A DNA stretch of 12,785 bases, from NCBI GenBank assembly GCA_021160685.1, contig JAGHCC010000226.1:1-12785 (forward strand). The letters run 5' to 3'. Source of the DNA: Desulfobulbaceae bacterium. Lineage in GTDB: Bacteria > Desulfobacterota > Desulfobulbia > Desulfobulbales > SURF-16. Every line of letters starts with the position of its first letter. The stretch's first letter is position 1. The position numbers were made by a program, and so were the translations under genes. Positions 1-6,759 of this stretch are shown one piece after another. The notes beneath the pieces are model-generated. The model saw nothing but the letters and a program-made list of their open reading frames with translations. It ran no database searches and was not told the DNA's origin.

Positions 1-583
1 GCCGGATGGTATAGGAAACCATGAAGGTTGCGGTGAGGGCGAGAAGGGTGCCACTTAACAGGACAATCATTCGCAACAGGTTCATAAAATAGCTAAAACG
101 TTCGATCCATCCGTGGCCGTATTGGACTTTCATGATAGAGGGCAGGGTGGACAGGTATTCTGAAAATTCTTTTATAAGGCTCAAATTTTCCAGATCATGC
201 TTTAAATAGATTTCAATGGAGTGCGGCAGGAAGGAGGCATCCAGGTCATCCAGTACATCCCTGTCATTTCCAAGCTGTTTCTTCAATTGTTCAAAAGATT
301 CCTGGGGGGAGATGAAGATAATTTTTTCAACCTCGCTGAAATCTCTGATTCTTTTTTCATAACCGGCCTGTAATGACGGTTTGACTTCCTCGTCAAGATA
401 GACGATTAACCGGAGTTCATCCCCAAGCCTGGACGCGGCCTGGAGCATGTTATTGTAAATGAGGAAAAAGAAGGTGAAAAATAACACGGACAGGCTCACG
501 GTGAGCAGTGTCATGAGTTGCGAACCCCATGCCTGTTTGAAGTTTCTGGCAGTTTGGGTCAGGATAAAGGTGATGTATTTCAT
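1..583 (-). CDS. ftsX: Cell-division protein FtsX (ABC transporter permease-like), 3' part missing
   Basis: Read on the minus strand from ATG at 583-581, the frame stays open to the window edge, giving 194 codons and no stop. Seen: a short cytoplasmic N-terminus, a first hydrophobic membrane segment at about residues 22-42, a polar region of about 110 residues that fits the FtsX extracellular domain, and a second hydrophobic segment from about residue 165 to 190. FtsX proteins normally have about 300 residues and four membrane segments, so the last third lies outside the window. Known for the family: FtsX pairs with the ATPase FtsE at the septum and transmits ATP-driven changes to periplasmic murein hydrolase activators rather than transporting a substrate. 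The start is supported by the ATGA overlap with the ftsE stop (583-580), which suggests translational coupling. Identification rests on topology and the ftsE neighbour. Confidence 0.88.
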   Translation of the reverse strand, partial: MKYITFILTQTARNFKQAWGSQLMTLLTVSLSVLFFTFFFLIYNNMLQAASRLGDELRLIVYLDEEVKPSLQAGYEKRIRDFSEVEKIIFISPQESFEQLKKQLGNDRDVLDDLDASFLPHSIEIYLKHDLENLSLIKEFSEYLSTLPSIMKVQYGHGWIERFSYFMNLLRMIVLLSGTLLALTATFMVSYTIR

Positions 584-1278
584 GCCACAGCCTCTGTTTG
601 AATCAGCTGCAACTGGCCCTGGTCTAAGTTGAAAACCCGATGCCTTGTTTTTTTGTAAATCAATTCATCATGGGTGGCTATCATAATTGTTGCGCCTTCA
701 CTGTTAAGATGTTGAAAAAGATCCATCACCCTGCGGGTGGAGGCAGTGTCGAGGTTGCCGGTGGGCTCGTCGGCTAGCAGCAGGGACGGCTTGTTCGCGG
801 CAGCTCTGGCAATGGTCACCCGTTGCTGCTCGCCCCGCGAAAGTTTATCGGTTCGCACATTGATTTTTTTTATGATGTCGAGGGCCTCAAGGAGTTCATG
901 TACCCTTGTGCGAATGGTTTTTCGGTCCATGTAGCAGACTTCAAGGGGCATGGCAATATTTTGAAAAACCGTCAGTTTCGGCAGCAACCGAAAATTCTGA
1001 TAGGCTACTCCGATATGTTGTCTCAATTTCTGGATGGAGACGGGTTTTATTTTAGACAGATCATTGCCGCCAATCTCAATATACCCCCTGGTAGGTTTTT
1101 CCAGACAGCAGATCAGTTTAAGCAGGGTCGTCTTGCCGGCCCCGCTTTTGCCGGTCAGAAAAACTATTTCTCCTTTTTGGATATTGAATGAAATATCATC
1201 CAGGGCAATGACATCGGGCGGATAGGTTTTGGAAACCTTGACAACGTCAAGAAGTAGAGTGCTTTCAGTTAGTTCCAT
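580..1278 (-). CDS. ftsE: Cell-division ATP-binding protein FtsE
   Basis: A 232-residue ABC ATPase, close to the usual FtsE length (about 220-230). Visible motifs: Walker A GKSGAGKT at 43-50, Q-loop Gln94 in YQNFRLLP, signature LSRGEQQR at 146-153, Walker B LLLADE at 166-171 followed by PTGNLD, and the H-loop His203 in ATHD. The LLADEPTGNLD stretch is typical of FtsE and LolD-type ATPases, and the directly coupled ftsX settles the choice for FtsE. Role: cytoplasmic ATPase of the FtsEX complex, which recruits to the Z ring and powers control of septal peptidoglycan hydrolysis. The second signature residue is Arg where FtsE normally has Gly (LSGGE). The ATG at 1278 has only a weak ribosome site (GAGAC) upstream. 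The first ten residues before the ABC core are not conserved in general, so a slightly later start is possible. Confidence 0.93.
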   Translation of the reverse strand: MELTESTLLLDVVKVSKTYPPDVIALDDISFNIQKGEIVFLTGKSGAGKTTLLKLICCLEKPTRGYIEIGGNDLSKIKPVSIQKLRQHIGVAYQNFRLLPKLTVFQNIAMPLEVCYMDRKTIRTRVHELLEALDIIKKINVRTDKLSRGEQQRVTIARAAANKPSLLLADEPTGNLDTASTRRVMDLFQHLNSEGATIMIATHDELIYKKTRHRVFNLDQGQLQLIQTEAVA

Positions 1279-1390
1279 CTTGGTCTCGGTTGCAGAATAA
1301 GCGTGTCAAAAAATGAAACATGAAGCGGAAGGTGAAAAAATATACTTATTTTGGCTAACCTACCGTTCATGCACACTTTTCTTTTGTAAT

Positions 1391-1419
1391 TCTGTATCAA
1401 GGGTAGCATGTTTTGTCAA
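1391..1419 (-). promoter_or_regulatory. Possible sigma-70-type promoter for ftsEX
   Basis: On the minus strand a perfect TTGACA (plus positions 1414-1419) is followed after 17 bases by TACAGA (1391-1396), only a 3/6 match to the -10 consensus. Transcription would start near 1384 and leave about 100 bases of leader before ftsE. The -35 box is exact but the -10 is poor, so this is a weak call based on consensus matching alone. Confidence 0.25.
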
Positions 1420-1446
1420 ACATTGATTGATGTAGGTGAAAAAAAA

Positions 1447-1474
1447 TTGACACTCTGTTTGTTAATATTATATA
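1447..1474 (+). promoter_or_regulatory. Possible sigma-70-type promoter for the regulator gene at 1915
   Basis: TTGACA at 1447-1452 and TATATA at 1469-1474 are separated by 16 bases in an AT-rich stretch. Transcription would start near 1481 and run through both miniature elements before reaching the start codon at 1915, a leader of about 430 bases. A promoter inside or downstream of the elements cannot be excluded. Confidence 0.35.
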
Positions 1475-1515
1475 CCAATATCAGGCACTCTGTCTAAAAC
1501 ATCTCATTAATAGTC

Positions 1516-1671
1516 GTAAATATTCGGCTAGCACCCCATCTTCGTCCGAATCACCCTGCTCACATATGAACTAATATAGTTCGCGGGGCGATTCGAACGA
1601 ATCTGGGGCACTATCCAAAATTTACATTTCGGTGGTTTTGGCAATAATTTATTATCAAGCCGAATATTTAC
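1516..1671. mobile_element. Miniature inverted-repeat element 1 (non-autonomous, MITE-like)
   Basis: A 156-base element bounded by inverted ends: 1516-1528 reads GTAAATATTCGGC and 1659-1671 reads its exact complement; the match extends to 16 bases with one mismatch. It is flanked by a perfect 8-base direct repeat, TAATAGTC, at 1508-1515 and 1672-1679, the mark of transposition. It has no coding frame. The interior folds on itself: 1534-1556 pairs with 1586-1608 (19 of 23), with an inner perfect stem GAACTA/TAGTTC at 1568-1582. Ends starting GTAA with 8-base target duplications are what is known for the IS66 family, so an IS66-like transposase elsewhere in the genome may mobilise it; that link is inference. 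Confidence 0.8.
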
Positions 1672-1749
1672 TAATAGTCAAAGATAGTTGAAATAATCAC
1701 AACATGATATCTATCTATTGAATATGTATGAATCTAAGGCGAAAAGATA

Positions 1750-1900
1750 GTAAATATTCGGCATCGCTTCCCAGAAAGGCGATCAGGCTGTTTCACATAC
1801 AGGGAGTATAGACTCAACAGTCTGCTTACCTCCCTGGAAAACGATGCCAAACATTTAAGTTTTTGGTTTTGTGATTTTCGTGCTCAAGTCGAATATTTAC
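1750..1900. mobile_element. Miniature inverted-repeat element 2, diverged relative of element 1
   Basis: A 151-base element in the same orientation as element 1. Its ends are GTAAATATTCGGC at 1750-1762 and the complement at 1888-1900 with one mismatch. Flanks are AAAAGATA (1742-1749) and AAAAGAGA (1901-1908), an 8-base duplication with one change, suggesting an older insertion. The right-hand 54 bases align with the right end of element 1: shared CCAAA, GGTTTTG and TCAAG blocks in order. The interior differs but is also strongly folded: 1760-1774 pairs with 1834-1848 (13 of 15), CAGGGAG/CTCCCTG at 1800-1806 and 1830-1836, and an inner hairpin AGACT-CAAC-AGTCT at 1810-1823. It ends 14 bases before the start codon at 1915. 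Confidence 0.72.
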
Positions 1901-1914
1901 AAAAGAGAAATTGT

Positions 1915-2961
1915 ATGAAAAGCGGCCCTCAAATAGATTATTCAGCAAGCACCCGGATTTTGTCCACTGAAAAGTCTTCCCGTAAGTCGATTTGTCCCAG
2001 GATGATCGGTGAAAGCGAGAAGATAAAGAAAGTTTTTTCCATGATAGACAAGGTCTGTGATTCGGATACAACAGTCCTGATCCAGGGTGAGTCCGGTACG
2101 GGAAAAGAGTTGATTGCCAAAGCCCTGCATTATGGAAGCGCCCGAAAAAAAGGCCTCTTTATTCCGATTAATTGCGGCGCAATTCCTCCTGATCTTCTGG
2201 AAAGTGAACTTTTCGGCCATGAAAAAGGAGCTTTTACCCATGCCATACGGAGCAGGCAGGGAAGGTTTGAGCTGGCGGACGGTGGCACGGTCTTTTTGGA
2301 TGAAATTGGTGAGATGAGCCCGATGCTGCAGGTTAAGATATTACGGGTTCTGCAGGAAAAAGAGTTTGAAAGAATCGGCGGCACTAAGACCATTAAATCC
2401 GACTTCCGGGTGATTGCAGCCACCAACCGCATCCTGGAAGATGAGGTTAAAAAAGGCCGTTTTCGAGAAGATTTGTATTATCGTTTGACAGTCCTGCCCA
2501 TTTCCGCTCCGCCCCTGCGTGAAAGAGTGACGGATATCCCCCTTTTAGTAGATTATTTTCTTGAAAAATTAAATCATGCTAAAAAAAGATCAATTAAGGG
2601 ATTCAGTCAGGATGTGATGTCTTCTTTTATGAATTATGCCTGGCCCGGAAATGTCAGGGAACTGGAAAACGTCATGGAACGGATGGTGATTCTGGCTGAA
2701 AGTGAATTTTTGACGCTTGAGGATCTGCCGGAACATTTTCTTGAGGCCCGGGACGCCGTTGTCAGTGAGATTTATGAAATTCCAGCCCAGGGATTTTATT
2801 TGAGTAAAGTGGTTGCTCATTTTGAGAAAAAATTAATCATCCAGGCTCTTGGCCAGACAAAATGGGTTAAAAACCAGGCCGCCAAACTGCTGAATGTCAA
2901 TCGGACAACGCTTCTGGAAAAGATGAAACGTTTCAAGATTGTCAAGATGGTTGAAGAGTGA
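1915..2961 (+). CDS. Sigma-54-type (NtrC/PspF-class) AAA+ transcriptional activator without receiver domain
   Basis: A 348-residue bacterial enhancer-binding protein. A short unconserved N-terminus (1-28) leads into the AAA+ core: Walker A GESGTGKE 58-65, loop-1 motif GAFTHA 105-110, Walker B TVFLDE 125-130, sensor I ATNR 169-172, REDLYYRL with arginine-finger candidates 184-191, and NVREL (sensor II region) 246-250. A Fis-type helix-turn-helix lies at about 304-342. There is no receiver, GAF or PAS domain. In this family the fifth residue of GAFTGA is glycine and the loop contacts sigma-54; here it is His109. The position beside flagellar genes suggests a flagellar regulator, but it could serve other targets. 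ATG 1915 is the first usable start; a weak GAG lies 7 bases upstream. The frame is open but without ATG, GTG or TTG back to 1738. The next gene follows after 19 bases. Confidence 0.9.
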   Translation: MKSGPQIDYSASTRILSTEKSSRKSICPRMIGESEKIKKVFSMIDKVCDSDTTVLIQGESGTGKELIAKALHYGSARKKGLFIPINCGAIPPDLLESELFGHEKGAFTHAIRSRQGRFELADGGTVFLDEIGEMSPMLQVKILRVLQEKEFERIGGTKTIKSDFRVIAATNRILEDEVKKGRFREDLYYRLTVLPISAPPLRERVTDIPLLVDYFLEKLNHAKKRSIKGFSQDVMSSFMNYAWPGNVRELENVMERMVILAESEFLTLEDLPEHFLEARDAVVSEIYEIPAQGFYLSKVVAHFEKKLIIQALGQTKWVKNQAAKLLNVNRTTLLEKMKRFKIVKMVEE

Positions 2962-2980
2962 TTTTTATCGTGGTGACGTG

Positions 2981-5017
2981 ATGTTTTTCTCCGATCTTTT
3001 CAGGGCTCCTGCCCGGTTAATCGTGATTGTTGTGTTCCTGGCCCTGCTTTTTTCTGTCCAGTCTGCTTTTTGTGAAAACCGGTCCGCTCAGGACGCATCC
3101 ATTCTGCTGCAAAAACAGGAGCACCTCTGGCAGGAAGCCCTGCAGTCCAGAAAAACAGGAACTGACAAGGATGCCGCTTCCCTGTTTTTTCGATTTTATA
3201 AAAAGTATCCGGAGACAGACCGGGGCGAAGATGCGCTCTGGTATTCCCTCACTTTGCAGAAAAGTCTGGCCTTGCAGTCAGGGAATCCGGACTGGCAGGC
3301 GCTGAAGGATAGTTTCCGTCTCTTTATCACCGAATTTCCCCAATCATCCCACCTTTCACAGGCTTACTTCGAGGTGGGAATGTCTTTTTTCCGGATGCAT
3401 TATTCCCGGGAGGCTTTAACCTATTTCAAGCTTTACGCTAAACGTTTTCCCCGTGGGGAAAGAGTAGACGAGGCTCGTTTCATGCAGACTCGCTGTCTGT
3501 TGGACATTGGCAAACTTGACGAGGCCGGTGAGGTGTTCAGTCAACTCGGGCAGAGTTCCAAAAAAGTTTTTCGCCTCAGGGGACAGGCCGGAGAAGGCCA
3601 TATCTTTTTCGCCCGCAAAGAGTATCACGCGGCCCTTGGTGTTTATTTGAAAATTCTTCGCCATAATCCGCAATTTTATGTGGACGATCCGGCACTGCTG
3701 TATCGCATGGGCATAGCCAACCTCAATGTCGGGAATGAAGAGGAAGGGCGCCGGAACCTCTTTATTTATTTAAATTTGGCGGGAAAAGCATCTTTTACGC
3801 CGGAAGTTCTCTTTGAGATTGCTGAAAGCTATTTGCGTGAGCAAAATGAGCAGGCAGCTCAAAAGCTCTATTTACGAATCATTGAGACAGGTACTGAGGA
3901 TGGACGTGAGGTTGTGATGAGCCGGTTCCGGCTGGCCCAGTTCCGGGAGGATTATGAAGAGAAGCAGAAGGGAGACGATCAGCCCTTTCAGTCTGTTCTG
4001 GATCAGTATTATAATGATGAAATTGCCCAGGATGCCCGCTACTCACTGATCAAAAGGCACTGGGCCCGCCAGGAATATGACAGGGCTCATGATATGGGCA
4101 AGCCTTATCTGCGTTATCAAAGCGATCCTGACAGGGCTGCAGAGGTTGCGGAGCTGATGGGACGAATTTTGATTCTCAGGGTGGAACAGCTCCTGAAGGA
4201 AAAAAAATATGAAGAAGTCTACCAGCTCTATCACCGTGAATATGTTTATGTAAAAAAAGTCAAAGGTGGCAGGCTGTTGTATTTGATTGGTCGGGCCTTT
4301 GAGTCCATGGGACTGTATGATCAGGCATCGGTTGTTTATTACCGTTCCCTGGCTCTTGATCTTTCCGATGAGGACAAGATTGATATTTATCTTCATCGCT
4401 CGGAAGTTTATTTGGCGAAGAATGATCTTCAGGCCGCCCAGCGGTTGCTCAAGTATCTGCGCATGGTTTACGTGGACGAGAAAGAGATCGGTGAATTTTA
4501 TTCCCTCAGCGGTCGGCTGCGGGAGGCCCAGGGACGTCCTGACGACGCTCTTGTTTTTTATAAAATGGCCGCGGCTTCTCCAACTTTTGCCGAAAAGAAG
4601 GGCAGATACGGCGGTGATTATTTGCGCTGTCTGTTTCAATTGAATCAGGTAGATGAAGTGGAAAAAATTCTCGCAGAATACCGAAAAACAGCTTACCTGA
4701 CACCCATTGATCTCCAGTCCTGGTATGGTCGGCTTGGTGACGCAAACCGGACGGCCGGTGATCTGCAGGCAGCAGGTAAAGCCTACTTAGCCGCTCTTGG
4801 CGACACGATGCCTCAGGAGGGCGAACAGGCGCAGAAAATGAATCTGCGTTATGGAGATGTGCTGGTGTTATTGGGCGAGAACTCCGATAGCATAAATTAT
4901 TTTGAAAGGGCGGCGGCGGGAAAAGACCCCCTGCTTAAGAAAATTGCCCTGGCGCGTCTGGAAGAGCTGGATATCAATCGGCAGGCAGCCGAGGTTGGGG
5001 GGATAGTAAAGAAATAA
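2981..5017 (+). CDS. Exported tetratricopeptide-repeat protein
   Basis: A 678-residue protein starting with a signal peptide: a basic N-terminus, a hydrophobic run at about 11-29, and a likely cleavage near residues 29-33. The rest is almost entirely helical repeats of TPR type, recognisable from recurring patterns such as FFRFYKKYPETD, FITEFPQSS, ALTYFKLYAKRFPRGE and AQRLLKYLRMVY. The FYKKYP and FPRGE pattern resembles the repeats of BamD/CpoB-like envelope proteins. No enzymatic motif is visible. A TTG at 2939 would begin the frame inside the preceding gene, but ATG 2981 places the signal peptide directly at the N-terminus and is preferred; its ribosome site is weak (GGTGA). The gene sits between two sigma-54 activators and probably shares their transcript. 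Envelope or flagellum-assembly scaffolding is possible, but the specific function is not recognised. Confidence 0.85.
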   Translation: MFFSDLFRAPARLIVIVVFLALLFSVQSAFCENRSAQDASILLQKQEHLWQEALQSRKTGTDKDAASLFFRFYKKYPETDRGEDALWYSLTLQKSLALQSGNPDWQALKDSFRLFITEFPQSSHLSQAYFEVGMSFFRMHYSREALTYFKLYAKRFPRGERVDEARFMQTRCLLDIGKLDEAGEVFSQLGQSSKKVFRLRGQAGEGHIFFARKEYHAALGVYLKILRHNPQFYVDDPALLYRMGIANLNVGNEEEGRRNLFIYLNLAGKASFTPEVLFEIAESYLREQNEQAAQKLYLRIIETGTEDGREVVMSRFRLAQFREDYEEKQKGDDQPFQSVLDQYYNDEIAQDARYSLIKRHWARQEYDRAHDMGKPYLRYQSDPDRAAEVAELMGRILILRVEQLLKEKKYEEVYQLYHREYVYVKKVKGGRLLYLIGRAFESMGLYDQASVVYYRSLALDLSDEDKIDIYLHRSEVYLAKNDLQAAQRLLKYLRMVYVDEKEIGEFYSLSGRLREAQGRPDDALVFYKMAAASPTFAEKKGRYGGDYLRCLFQLNQVDEVEKILAEYRKTAYLTPIDLQSWYGRLGDANRTAGDLQAAGKAYLAALGDTMPQEGEQAQKMNLRYGDVLVLLGENSDSINYFERAAAGKDPLLKKIALARLEELDINRQAAEVGGIVKK

Positions 5018-5105
5018 AGAAATAAAGAAGGCAAAGAAGGTAAAGATGAATCATTACATATTCTTTACTTCTTTATTTTTTTACTTCTTTTCCTTCTCTA
5101 CCTTC
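5007..5105. repeat. Purine-rich palindromic repeat array between the TPR gene and the response regulator
   Basis: The left arm (5007-5046) is a run of purine units: two 8-base units GAAATAAA (5011-5026) and two 9-base units GAAGGCAAA and GAAGGTAAA (5027-5044). The right arm (5062-5105) is the pyrimidine complement of the same kind of units; its minus strand reads GAAGGTAGA, GAAGGAAAA, GAAGTAAAA and so on in 9-base steps. A spacer of about 15 bases joins them. The arms pair imperfectly over about 40 bases. The left arm begins inside the last codons of the TPR gene. It may act as a partial terminator or RNA-stabilising stem; this is inference. Confidence 0.75.
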
Positions 5106-5119
5106 GAATAGTTATAAAA

Positions 5120-6574
5120 ATGGCAGAACAGAAACAAAGAATAGTTGTTGTTGATGACGAGCAACAGATCCGTATCGCCCTCTTCGAGACGTTAAGCGCA
5201 CAGGGCTACAATGTTTCCGTGGCTGAAGACGGCCGTATGGCCCTGGAAATCATTAAACGCAACGTCCCGGATCTGGTGATCACCGACATCAGGATGCCGG
5301 AAATGGGTGGCTTGGATCTGCTGCATCGGATCAAGGCACAATTTCCAGCCCTGCCGGTGGTGATCATGACCGCTTATGCTACGGTAGATACGGCTGTACT
5401 GGCTATGAAGCAGGGAGCTTTTGATTACATCCTGAAACCTTTTTCCGATGAGATGATTATGGAGACTGTGACCAGGGTATTCAGGCAAACTGCCCGGCAG
5501 GCTGAACCCGTGAGGATGCTTTCGCGAAAAAAGAAAAAAAATCGCACCAAAGACAAACCTATTATTGGTCGGGACGAAAGGTTGCTCCGCATCATGGAAA
5601 AAGCACGCAGTGTGGCGTCGAGCAAGGCGACAGTGCTGCTTCTCGGAGAATCCGGCACCGGCAAGGAGGTTTTTGCCCGTTATCTTCATAATAAAAGTGA
5701 TCGGCGAAACGGTCCCTTCGTGGCCCTGAATTGCGCGGCCCTGCCCGAGGGTCTTTTGGAAAGTGAGCTGTTCGGCCATGAGAAAGGAGCCTTTACCGGG
5801 GCTATTTCCAGCAAGAAAGGCAAATTTGAGCTGGCGGATGGCGGCACTTTACTCCTTGATGAGATCAGCGAGATTCCCCTTCATCTGCAGGCAAAGCTTT
5901 TACGGGTTTTGCAGGAGGAAGAAGTTGACAGGCTGGGCGCCAAGGGGCCGGTGGAAATCGATGTTCATGTGCTGGCCACAAGCAATCGTAATCTGGAACA
6001 AGCGGTTGAGGAAGGGCGTTTCCGCCAGGATCTTTATTACCGTCTGAACGTTATTCCCCTTCGTCTTCCTGCTCTGCGGGAACGTCGGCAGGATATCCCC
6101 CTTTTGACGGATTTTTTTGTTGAAAAAATTTCAATTCAGTACGGCAAAGAAGTCAAGAAACTGTCACGCGACGCCCAGCAGCGGTTTCTGAACTACTTGT
6201 GGCCCGGCAATGTCCGGGAGATGGAAAACCTGGTTGAGAGGGCTGTGCTTCTCTCCGGAAGCGATGAACTGGAAGTGTGGGATTTCTGGGATGAGGACAG
6301 CGGCGTTCCCGGCAGTTTGGTCGATGATTTTGCCGGGAGGCCGGAATCTGTGGAAAAGGGTAGGGAGGACAGCGGAAAAAACAAAGACGGTCGCCATGGT
6401 ACGGTTTCCACTGAACCGATCATGCCTTTAAAAGATGTTGAGCGTCAAATGATCCTGCAGGCCCTTCAAAAAACTGACGATAACCGGACCCATGCCGCCA
6501 AAATGCTGGGCATCAGTGTGAGAACTTTGCGTAACAAGCTACATGAGTATAGAACCGGTGGATTTATTTCATGA
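5120..6574 (+). CDS. NtrC-class response regulator, FleR/FlrC/FlbD-like flagellar activator
   Basis: A 484-residue protein with all three domains of the class. The receiver (about 6-120) has acidic pocket Asp12/Asp13, phospho-acceptor Asp56 in LVITDIRMP, Thr84 and Lys106. The AAA+ domain (about 147-385) has Walker A GESGTGKE 176-183, an intact GAFTGA 223-228, Walker B TLLLDE 243-248, and RQDLYYRL 302-309. A polar linker (395-432) leads to a Fis-type helix-turn-helix near 445-478 ending GISVRTLRNKLHEYR. Known for the family: phosphorylation triggers oligomerisation and ATP-driven opening of sigma-54 promoters. A sigma-54 promoter and flgB lie directly downstream, so control of the rod/MS-ring operon is the likely role. 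No histidine kinase gene is beside it. ATG 5120 has no Shine-Dalgarno sequence and follows the palindromic array. Confidence 0.93.
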   Translation: MAEQKQRIVVVDDEQQIRIALFETLSAQGYNVSVAEDGRMALEIIKRNVPDLVITDIRMPEMGGLDLLHRIKAQFPALPVVIMTAYATVDTAVLAMKQGAFDYILKPFSDEMIMETVTRVFRQTARQAEPVRMLSRKKKKNRTKDKPIIGRDERLLRIMEKARSVASSKATVLLLGESGTGKEVFARYLHNKSDRRNGPFVALNCAALPEGLLESELFGHEKGAFTGAISSKKGKFELADGGTLLLDEISEIPLHLQAKLLRVLQEEEVDRLGAKGPVEIDVHVLATSNRNLEQAVEEGRFRQDLYYRLNVIPLRLPALRERRQDIPLLTDFFVEKISIQYGKEVKKLSRDAQQRFLNYLWPGNVREMENLVERAVLLSGSDELEVWDFWDEDSGVPGSLVDDFAGRPESVEKGREDSGKNKDGRHGTVSTEPIMPLKDVERQMILQALQKTDDNRTHAAKMLGISVRTLRNKLHEYRTGGFIS

Positions 6575-6636
6575 ACATCCTCAATATCCGTATTTTACCT
6601 CATTTCATAAACTTCGCTCTATTCAAGGGCTGATCC

Positions 6637-6654
6637 GATACATCCTGGATACAT
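6637..6654 (+). promoter_or_regulatory. Possible activator-binding repeat upstream of the flgB promoter
   Basis: GATACAT occurs at 6637-6643 and again at 6648-6654, exactly 11 bases apart, about one helical turn. It lies about 50-65 bases upstream of the -24 element, where enhancer sites for NtrC-class activators can be found. A second direct repeat, ATTTCATGAAC (6566-6576) and ATTTCATAAAC (6602-6612), lies further upstream. Assignment is by position and repetition only. Confidence 0.25.
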
Positions 6655-6699
6655 TACTTTTTTCTTTTTTTTCAGATCTAGCAAGGCCTGTTTTCTTCT

Positions 6700-6717
6700 C
6701 CGGCATGCAAATTGCTA
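6700..6717 (+). promoter_or_regulatory. Sigma-54 promoter of the flgB operon
   Basis: CCGGCAT (-24 region) and TTGCTA (-12 region) give the diagnostic GG (6702-6703), ten bases, GC (6714-6715). The -12 half TTGCT matches the consensus fully; the -24 half differs from TGGCAC at two positions. Transcription would begin near 6727, about 33 bases before flgB. A sigma-54 activator is encoded immediately upstream, which supports the call. Confidence 0.82.
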
Positions 6718-6759
6718 TTTTAACCAAAATAACAATGAATAGCCGGACAGGAGAAAAAA

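Noticed and set aside
1534..1608. Rho-independent terminator in the gap between ftsE and the regulator
   Set aside because: The stem is long and GC-rich at its ends, but neither strand has a T run after it.
1585..1610. tRNA-like T-loop sequence (GATTCGAACGAATC)
   Set aside because: No acceptor, D or anticodon arms can be built around it; it is one arm of the central stem of mobile element 1.
2939..2980. TTG 2939 as the start of the TPR gene
   Set aside because: It would overlap the regulator gene and put 14 polar residues before the signal peptide; ATG 2981 fits better.
6656..6673. T-rich run after the response regulator as a terminator
   Set aside because: No stable GC-rich stem precedes it; the T run is more likely part of the AT-rich region upstream of the sigma-54 promoter.
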